This document shows positions 8,248 to 13,403 of a stretch of 13,403 nucleotides of DNA, one piece after another (position 1 is the stretch's first letter; every line of letters starts with the position of its first letter). A model generated the notes under the pieces. That model made no database searches, had not been told where the DNA came from, and worked only from the letters and a program-made list of their open reading frames with translations. Both the position numbers and the translations under genes were made by a program. Location: the NCBI GenBank assembly GCA_013001365.1, contig JABDMQ010000171.1, positions 1 through 13,403 on the forward strand, in the 5' to 3' direction. Origin of the DNA: Flavobacteriaceae bacterium. GTDB lineage: Bacteria; Bacteroidota; Bacteroidia; Flavobacteriales; Flavobacteriaceae.

Positions 8248-9293
8248 ATAATCATACTTTCCTGGAGGGGTATGTCTTGGCCAATATCCATTGAAGCCAG
8301 TTTGCCAATCAATTCTTTTTTTCTTTTCGGGGAAATCCCAGTAGCCGGTCGTTTAAACGCCATATTATCAGCGGTAATAATTTCACCTTTCCTGATCGAA
8401 TTTTTTAGTACAATACTCCTTCGCATCCCATTGATATTTTCAATTTCTTTTAGTGAAGGCTTTTTTACAGGACTCCCTAGGGCAGTTTCCGTTTTTCGGA
8501 TTCCGTCAATCAAAGATTTGAATTCCTCAACATTCAAAGAAGCCTTATGGTCTGGGCCAGGCAAATTTCTATCCAGTGTAAAGTGCTTTTCAATGATCTT
8601 TGCTCCAAGAGCAACGGCAGCATAGCAAGCAAAATTTTCTTCAATATGATCTGAGTATCCATATAATAAATCCAAGGACTCACCCATGGAAATCATGGCT
8701 CTAATGTTTGCATCCTCATTTCTAGAAGGATAATTGGTTGTACATTGCAATATGGCCATCTGTTCGTTACCGGCAGCTCGTATTGTCATTACGGCCTCAA
8801 AAACTTCGGCCAATGTGGCCATTCCAGAAGACAAAATTATTGGTTTGCCGAATTTGGCTACATGCTCAAGAAATGCAAGTTCTACAATTTGCCCAGAAGC
8901 TATTTTAAACGCAGTAACCCCTAGTTCATTTAGAAAATCAGCATCTTCTTCATTATAGGGAGTAGAGAGGAATGTTATTTGATGCTCGTTGCATTCCTGA
9001 ATAATGCTAATATAATCTTCATAAGTCAATTCCAGGTTTTTAAGCATCTCAAACTGGCTCTCTCCAGGGTCGGTAACCTCTAACTGATACGCCGCTTTTG
9101 GGGCTTTTTTTGTAATAACACTTTCTGCCTTAAAAGTTTGAAACTTTATACAATCTACGCCTATTTCCTTAGCTTTTCTTACTAATTCAAGTGCCATCTC
9201 AAGATCTCCATTGTGATTTACACCTGCTTCAGCAATAATAAAACAAGGATTTTCTTCATTTATAATAGTATTTCCTATTCTAATAGATTTCAT
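8232..9293 (-). CDS. NeuB-family nonulosonic acid synthase
   Basis: This enzyme condenses phosphoenolpyruvate with a manno-configured six-carbon amino sugar to make a nine-carbon nonulosonic acid, in the cytoplasm. The 353 residues show the full two-domain form. The TIM barrel has IIAEAGVNHNGD (residues 19-30), IKFQTFKAESV and STPYNEEDADFL, with candidate metal ligands H216 (GYSDH) and H237 (EKHF). A C-terminal SAF (antifreeze-like) domain runs from about residue 290 and includes KRPATG, whose R315 aligns with the substrate-binding Arg of the meningococcal enzyme. HFTLDRNLPGPDHKAS is typical of sialic/legionaminic-type synthases. After SDH the usual Thr/Ser is Ile here (SDHIEEN). It starts the five-gene block after a 240-bp gap with an A-rich region (AAAGAAAAAAA) before the ATG. 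No NeuC/LegG homologue accompanies it. Confidence 0.92.
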   Translation of the reverse strand: MKSIRIGNTIINEENPCFIIAEAGVNHNGDLEMALELVRKAKEIGVDCIKFQTFKAESVITKKAPKAAYQLEVTDPGESQFEMLKNLELTYEDYISIIQECNEHQITFLSTPYNEEDADFLNELGVTAFKIASGQIVELAFLEHVAKFGKPIILSSGMATLAEVFEAVMTIRAAGNEQMAILQCTTNYPSRNEDANIRAMISMGESLDLLYGYSDHIEENFACYAAVALGAKIIEKHFTLDRNLPGPDHKASLNVEEFKSLIDGIRKTETALGSPVKKPSLKEIENINGMRRSIVLKNSIRKGEIITADNMAFKRPATGISPKRKKELIGKLASMDIGQDIPLQESMIIWDKN

Positions 9294-9533
9294 TTTTTTT
9301 CTTTGAATATTCTTTTAAAGTTTAGATTCCTCAATTGACTAAAAATTAATATGAAATATACCTGGCATAATTAAGTGAGAATGTGCTTTAGGAATTTTTA
9401 AAATTTCTCATTTGACAACAACATCCCACCATCTTCAATTATTCCAAAAGTTGTGGTTAGTTTATGATTGAATTTGTATCACTTAATTCGTAAAAAATTC
9501 TTGAAAGTATCCTATCGGTCTATGATTTATATA
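9294..9533 (-). other. Intergenic gap between wecC and the nonulosonate block
   Basis: These 240 A/T-rich bases separate the UDP-ManNAcA genes from the neuB block, the longest gap in the window. A promoter for the neuB block would be expected here, but I find no paired Bacteroidota -33/-7 elements. Partial -7-like strings (for example TATATTTC, 60-70 bases before neuB) lack a partner. No strong hairpin plus T-run is apparent after wecC. A 26-residue frame without an early start (9398-9478) is the only coding-like trace and is probably chance or a worn remnant. Confidence 0.5.
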
Positions 9534-10748
9534 TCATACAACTCCAATACCACAAAAATCAAGAATAACTTTGTCTTCCTTCGGTTTTAATTTTTTAAAT
9601 TCCTTATGTGCCACTAAATAGGCTATTATATCCGCATTTTCAATTGCCTCCTTATAGTTTGTCAGTTTATAAATTGTATGCGATTCTATGTTGGGTTCAA
9701 CTATAAAGAATTCTTCATTGTTGGCATTCTGAAGCACCTTTTGTGCTATATATTTAGCTGGAGATTCACGAAGATCATCAATGTCCGGTTTAAAAGCCAG
9801 TCCCATAATTGCAATCTTAGGTTTTCTTCCATTCTCCAGTTGGAATTTCAATTTCGCATTCTGAATTTTCTCCGCACACCAGAAGGATTTATAATTATTT
9901 ATCTCCCGCGCAGCACCGATAATTTTAGATTCCAGGGGATAATCTGAAACGATAAAATAAGGGTCTACGGCTATGCAATGTCCTCCAACGCCACATCCCG
10001 GTTTTAGGATATTTACCCGTGGATGTTTATTTGCCAGATCTATTAGTTCCCAGACATCTACATCGGCTTTATCACATATAAGGGATAATTCATTTGCAAA
10101 TGCAATCTGAACATCCCTGGATGAGTTCTCCACCAGTTTGCACATCTCTGCCGTCCTGGCGTTCGTCTTATGAAGAGCTCCTTTGACGTATTTAGAATAA
10201 AACTCGACGGCCTTTTCTGTAGATTTATCATCAATTCCTCCAATCACCCTGTCATTATGAACTAATTCATACATCACATTGCCGGGAAGTACTCTTTCAG
10301 GGCAGTAAGCAATAAAAATTTTATCCCGCAACTCCGGTCTATGGTTGCAAATCAGATCCTTCATCTTATCGGTTGTGCCTATAGGGGAAGTTGATTCGAT
10401 AATATACAGGTCACCTTCCTTTAACAGAGGAATAATTGCCTTGGTGGCAGCTTCTACAAATGATATGTCAGGCTCATTTTTGCCTTTAAATGGTGTGGGA
10501 ACAACAATAAGGTATGTATCGGCAGACACCGGTTCCAGTGCTGCTTTGAGTAACCCCTTATCTACCGCATTGGAAACTTCCTTATCCAGGGATGGTTCAA
10601 CAATATGAATTTCCCCTCTGTTGATCGTTTCAACAATGTGTGGATTTACATCTACCCCATGAACAGTGCTTCCACTTTTTGCGATCAAAGCGGCCGTTGG
10701 CAGACCTATATATCCCAATCCCATCATTACGACATCCCGATTTTCCAT
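9534..10748 (-). CDS. wecC: UDP-N-acetyl-D-mannosamine dehydrogenase
   Basis: This enzyme oxidises UDP-ManNAc at C6 twice with NAD to give UDP-ManNAcA, in the cytoplasm. It is a 404-residue protein with the three-domain layout of the UDP-glucose/GDP-mannose dehydrogenase family: GLGYIGLPTAALIAKSG (residues 10-26, NAD loop), STSPIGTT, CPERVLPG with E151, the central helix with K204 and N208, and the catalytic-cysteine motif GCGVGGHCIAVDP (C258). MGLAFKPDIDDLRESPA begins the C-terminal UDP-binding domain. GVGGHCIAVDP is the ManNAc-type variant rather than the GFGGSC of UDP-glucose dehydrogenases. It lies one base after wecB, which makes its substrate. UDP-GlcNAc or UDP-GalNAc dehydrogenase (WbpA-like) is a less likely alternative. 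Confidence 0.9.
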   Translation of the reverse strand: MENRDVVMMGLGYIGLPTAALIAKSGSTVHGVDVNPHIVETINRGEIHIVEPSLDKEVSNAVDKGLLKAALEPVSADTYLIVVPTPFKGKNEPDISFVEAATKAIIPLLKEGDLYIIESTSPIGTTDKMKDLICNHRPELRDKIFIAYCPERVLPGNVMYELVHNDRVIGGIDDKSTEKAVEFYSKYVKGALHKTNARTAEMCKLVENSSRDVQIAFANELSLICDKADVDVWELIDLANKHPRVNILKPGCGVGGHCIAVDPYFIVSDYPLESKIIGAAREINNYKSFWCAEKIQNAKLKFQLENGRKPKIAIMGLAFKPDIDDLRESPAKYIAQKVLQNANNEEFFIVEPNIESHTIYKLTNYKEAIENADIIAYLVAHKEFKKLKPKEDKVILDFCGIGVV

Positions 10749-10749
10749 A

Positions 10750-11880
10750 CTAAGCTAGGTTTTCAATAAATTCTACAATCTTTTTGCAAGCCGTGCCATC
10801 ACCATAGGGGTTGTGCTTTGCACTCATTTCCTTGTAATGAAGAGTATCTTTTAACAATCGTTCAGTTTCCATTGTAATCCTCACAACATCAGTACCCACC
10901 AGAATTACAGTTCCTGCACTAACTGCTTCAGGACGTTCTGTTGTATCTCGCATTACAAGAACAGGCTTGCCGAGACTGGGCGCTTCTTCCTGCACTCCTC
11001 CGCTATCGGTAATTATCAGATATGATTTTGACATCAACCATACAAATGCCGGGTAAGATAGAGGTGCAATAAGTTTAATGTTGGATACCTTTCCCAAAAG
11101 GTCGTAAACCGGCTTCTGGACATTAGGATTTAAATGAACTGGATATATAATCTCCACCTCTGGATTCTCCTTTGCAATAGTGCTTAGAGCCTTACAAATA
11201 TTGATAAATCCTTGTCCGTGATTTTCTCTTCTGTGACCCGTGACAAGTATGATCTTTTTATTATTATCTATGGAACTCTTTAAATCTTCAATTTCTCTGT
11301 CTTTAAAATCTTCTCGATTTACTTTTTCAGAACTGAAGTTCAGAGCATCAATAACGGTATTTCCCGTAACCAGAAGTTGATTTTCATTCACATTCTCTTT
11401 CAGCAGATTCTCTTTGGATTTCTCTGTTGGAGGAAAATGATAATCACTGACTACCCCTGCAATCCTCCTATTCATTTCTTCAGGAAAAGGTGAAAGTTTG
11501 TTAAACGTCCGCAAGCCGGCTTCTACATGACAAACCTTGGAGCCTGAATAAAATGCTGCAAGTGAAGCAGCCATAGTTGTGGATGTATCTCCGTGAACAT
11601 AAACATAATCCGGCTTAAAGTCCTCCAGTACCTCCTTGAGATTTGTGATTATATCAGCCGTTAATGAGAACAAATTCTGATTCGGACGCATTAGGTCCAG
11701 ATCGTAATCGGGTGTAATTTCAAAAAATGCCAAAACCTGATCCAGCATCTCCCTGTGTTGTGCGGTGACGCAAACCCTTGTCTCAAACTTTTCGGGATAT
11801 TTATGGAATTCTTTTACCAGGGGCGCCATTTTAATAGCCTCGGGGCGAGTTCCAAATACAATCAGGTTTTTCTTTATCAT
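10750..11880 (-). CDS. wecB: UDP-N-acetylglucosamine 2-epimerase (non-hydrolysing)
   Basis: This enzyme interconverts UDP-GlcNAc and UDP-ManNAc. It is a 376-residue protein of the GT-B fold, matching the family's usual length. Visible motifs are FGTRPEAIKMAPLV (residues 9-22, with K17), HGDTSTT with D98, HVEAGLRT with E120, FPEEMNRR with E134, TGHRREN with H216, and DSGGVQEEAPSLGKPVLVMR followed by TERPEA. These match the active-site residues of E. coli WecB (K15, D95, E117, E131, H213). The intact set and pairing with wecC argue for the non-hydrolysing enzyme rather than NeuC/LegG. The ATG overlaps the rfbD stop (ATGA), so the two genes are coupled. Confidence 0.95.
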   Translation of the reverse strand: MIKKNLIVFGTRPEAIKMAPLVKEFHKYPEKFETRVCVTAQHREMLDQVLAFFEITPDYDLDLMRPNQNLFSLTADIITNLKEVLEDFKPDYVYVHGDTSTTMAASLAAFYSGSKVCHVEAGLRTFNKLSPFPEEMNRRIAGVVSDYHFPPTEKSKENLLKENVNENQLLVTGNTVIDALNFSSEKVNREDFKDREIEDLKSSIDNNKKIILVTGHRRENHGQGFINICKALSTIAKENPEVEIIYPVHLNPNVQKPVYDLLGKVSNIKLIAPLSYPAFVWLMSKSYLIITDSGGVQEEAPSLGKPVLVMRDTTERPEAVSAGTVILVGTDVVRITMETERLLKDTLHYKEMSAKHNPYGDGTACKKIVEFIENLA

Positions 11881-12671
11881 TCGTTACCCGACTTTTCTTC
11901 GAGTAATATACTATACTCGGGTCTTTGTGCAAAACTACGATAATTCCTATCCCTAACAACCTTTATATCCTTATCGAGTTTATGTGATTTGGTAATTGAC
12001 ACTGCAAAATCGAACCAAGACATGGGTATTTTATCCGTAAAGTGGATGATCCCCGGCTTCCATGCTGAATTATTAATCAATTGAAGGATGTGCATTGCCA
12101 GATTATTGGCATTTGTAGGACATCCTATCTGGGCATCTGTAACTCTCAAGTTTTTTCCTTCCCTGGCTTTTCGAAGGATAGTGTTGTAAAAATTATCCCC
12201 ATATTCAGAGTACAACCAGGAGGTCCTGATTATCAAATATTCCTTTAAGATTTCCTGAATATACTGCTCGCCTTTTAGTTTTGATTCTCCGTATATGTTG
12301 AGAGGATTCGGCAGGTCAGATGGAAGATACCCTTCTTTTTTCTTCCCATCGAAGACATAGTCCGTTGAGATGTGGAAAAGAACTATCCCATTCGTTTTAC
12401 AATTCTGAGCCAGGTATTTTACTCCTTCGGCATTCACTGCAAATGCGATATCCGGATTTCTCTCTGCATCCTCCACCCTTGTATAGGCTGCACAGTTGAT
12501 ACAATAATCAAATTCCTGTTTAGAGAAATAATCTGATAACGACTCGCGGTTTGTTATATTGAGTTCTGTTTTATCTGTATAGGTGATCTGCAGATCCGGG
12601 AAGGCAGTTGCCTGGTGATGAATACTTGTTCCCAGCTGTCCATTTGCTCCGGTGATCAATACCCGAATCAT
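11877..12671 (-). CDS. rfbD: dTDP-4-dehydrorhamnose reductase, short at the C-terminus
   Basis: This is the last step of dTDP-L-rhamnose synthesis: NAD(P)H reduction of dTDP-4-keto-L-rhamnose. It is a short-chain dehydrogenase/reductase-type protein with TGANGQLG (residues 7-14), NCAAYTRVEDAE (59-70), STDYVFDG with T103, and the YGESK catalytic pair Y127/K131. RTSWLYSEYGDNF and the late RPEYSIL motif are present. At 264 residues it is about 20 shorter than usual: family members normally continue after RPxYSVLD through a last helix, but here the protein ends in LLEEKSGNE at the overlap with wecB. The start overlaps the rfbC stop (ATGA). The active site is intact, so it is probably functional. 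Confidence 0.92.
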   Translation of the reverse strand: MIRVLITGANGQLGTSIHHQATAFPDLQITYTDKTELNITNRESLSDYFSKQEFDYCINCAAYTRVEDAERNPDIAFAVNAEGVKYLAQNCKTNGIVLFHISTDYVFDGKKKEGYLPSDLPNPLNIYGESKLKGEQYIQEILKEYLIIRTSWLYSEYGDNFYNTILRKAREGKNLRVTDAQIGCPTNANNLAMHILQLINNSAWKPGIIHFTDKIPMSWFDFAVSITKSHKLDKDIKVVRDRNYRSFAQRPEYSILLEEKSGNE

Positions 12672-13213
12672 ACTTTTAAGTCCTTTAGTCTGGGTAGTTT
12701 TCTGTCTTTCTCTGATAAAACTATCTTATCAGAAGGGAATCCCCAATTGATATTAAGATCTGGGTCATTGAAGATGATGCCCGATTCTGACTCTTTATCA
12801 TAGTATTCATCGCATTTGTACAAAAAAACTGTGTCATCTTCTAATGACAGAAACCCGTGAGCCATCCCTTTCGGAATGAACAACATTTGATTATTTTTTT
12901 CCGATAAAATAGTCTTAAACGATTTTCTGTAAGAAGGACTTTCTTTGCGGAGGTCGACTACCACATCGAGCACCTCGCCTTTTAGTACGCGGACTAATTT
13001 AGCCTGTGTCTTATCTCCGGTTTGAAAATGCAATCCTCGGAGTACTCCCCTATGCGAGATCGAGTGATTATCCTGAACAAAAGAAAGAGACTTACCAAGA
13101 GCTTTCTCCAGGTCTCTTTTATTAAATGACTCAAAAAATTCGCCCCTTTTATCCTTGTATATAGTGGGTTCAATTATAAAGCAATCTTCAAGTGTGGTGG
13201 ATATCAGTTTCAA
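12668..13213 (-). CDS. rfbC: dTDP-4-dehydrorhamnose 3,5-epimerase
   Basis: This enzyme epimerises C3 and C5 of dTDP-4-keto-6-deoxyglucose to give dTDP-4-keto-L-rhamnose. The 181-residue cupin protein has normal length. It has DKRGEFFESFN (residues 21-31), QDNHSISHRGVLRGLHFQ with catalytic H62, KGEVLDVVVDLR (79-89), IPKGMAHGFLSL (113-124), YKCDEYYDKESE with the catalytic-type Tyr at 137/138, and LSEKDRKLP with D170. It lies 8 bases after rfbA and overlaps rfbD by 4 bases, the usual rml order. Confidence 0.96.
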   Translation of the reverse strand: MKLISTTLEDCFIIEPTIYKDKRGEFFESFNKRDLEKALGKSLSFVQDNHSISHRGVLRGLHFQTGDKTQAKLVRVLKGEVLDVVVDLRKESPSYRKSFKTILSEKNNQMLFIPKGMAHGFLSLEDDTVFLYKCDEYYDKESESGIIFNDPDLNINWGFPSDKIVLSEKDRKLPRLKDLKV

Positions 13214-13221
13214 AAAGTGTA

Positions 13222-13403
13222 TTAATTTAATTGCATCAAGTATTCCCCATAACCACTTTTTAACAAGGGTTTGGCCAATTTTCTCAATTGCTCTTTAGTA
13301 ATGTATCCCATTTTGTATGCAATCTCCTCGATAGCACCGATTTTTAACCCTTGTCGCTCCTCTATCACTTCAACAAACTGAGCGGCTTGCATAAGAGAGG
13401 AAA
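13222..13403 (-). CDS. rfbA: Glucose-1-phosphate thymidylyltransferase, C-terminal end (cut by right edge)
   Basis: Only the last 59 residues are inside the window; the rest lies beyond the right edge. The visible tail contains AAQFVEVIEERQGLKIGAIE, then EEIAYKMGYITKEQL and KSGYGEYL, the characteristic end of RmlA/RfbA, which makes dTDP-glucose from dTTP and glucose-1-phosphate. It precedes rfbC by 8 bases. The short-form tail and the A-C-D order fit a standard rhamnose operon; rfbB is not in the window. Confidence 0.93.
   Translation of the reverse strand, partial: SSLMQAAQFVEVIEERQGLKIGAIEEIAYKMGYITKEQLRKLAKPLLKSGYGEYLMQLN

Noticed and set aside
8239..8625. Plus-strand reading frames up to 128 residues opposite neuB (and similar ones opposite other genes)
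   Set aside because: All lie antisense to genes with clear family motifs and show no recognisable protein features of their own.
9294..9360. Possible promoter upstream of neuB (A/T-rich, TATATTTC-like strings)
   Set aside because: No -33 and -7 pair at the spacing used by Bacteroidota; single weak matches are expected in such A/T-rich DNA.
9398..9478. A 26-residue minus-strand frame in the gap before neuB, including GIIEDGGMLLSNEKF
   Set aside because: It has no start before residue 19, no ribosome site and no family I recognise; a frame this short is expected by chance.
10058..10243. Minus-strand 61-residue reading frame within wecC
   Set aside because: It is an out-of-frame shadow of the well-supported wecC coding sequence.
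10750..11880. UDP-GlcNAc 2-epimerase as the hydrolysing NeuC/LegG enzyme feeding NeuB
   Set aside because: It has the full non-hydrolysing WecB motif set, is one base from wecC, and is translationally coupled to rfbD rather than to the neuB block.
1..13403. CRISPR array, tRNA or rRNA genes, insertion sequence or transposase, attachment site
   Set aside because: No spaced direct repeats, RNA gene signatures, transposase motifs or terminal inverted repeats were seen; nearly all the window is coding sequence on one strand.

Overview
The window is one stretch of a bacterial surface-polysaccharide (O-antigen or capsule type) locus. Every gene I can support lies on the minus strand, so the locus reads from right to left. 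The low GC content, A-rich and mostly Shine-Dalgarno-poor start regions, and protein style suggest a member of the Bacteroidota, probably a flavobacterium. This is inference; there is no rRNA or other taxonomic marker here.

Layout in transcription order. (1) 13403 to 11877: the end of rfbA, then rfbC and rfbD, the later steps of dTDP-L-rhamnose synthesis (rfbB is presumably outside the window). (2) 11880 to 9534: wecB and wecC, which turn UDP-GlcNAc into UDP-ManNAc and then UDP-ManNAcA. (3) A 240-bp gap (9294-9533) without a convincing gene. (4) 9293 to 4127: a tight five-gene block with a NeuB-family nonulosonate synthase, a GNAT acetyltransferase fused to a xylose-isomerase-like TIM barrel, a perosamine-synthase-like PLP aminotransferase, a GDP-mannose 4,6-dehydratase (GMD) with a TTG start, and a CMP-sialate-synthetase-family cytidylyltransferase. 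(5) A 186-bp gap (3941-4126). (6) 3940 to 317: a Wzx-type flippase and two tandem, different O-antigen ligase/polymerase (Wzy/WaaL) membrane proteins. (7) 360 to 1: the start of an unrecognised protein that runs off the left edge.

Together the genes make three activated sugars (dTDP-rhamnose, UDP-ManNAcA and a CMP-activated nonulosonic acid), flip the lipid-linked repeat unit and polymerise or ligate it. No glycosyltransferase is recognisable in the window.

The most interesting part is block (4). It has the ends of a sialic/legionaminic-acid pathway (NeuB- and NeuA-like). In place of the known UDP- or GDP-GlcNAc-derived middle it has GMD, a perosamine-type aminotransferase and the acetyltransferase-TIM-barrel fusion, with no NeuC/LegG hydrolysing 2-epimerase. 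Read literally, this is a route from GDP-mannose through GDP-4-acylamino-4,6-dideoxymannose to a 7-acylamino-3,7,9-trideoxy nonulosonic acid with a hydroxyl at C5 (a Kdn-like 7-N-acyl, 9-deoxy sugar). The TIM-barrel domain is the natural candidate for the missing release or isomerisation step. I know of no described pathway of this kind, but this is a hypothesis from gene content.
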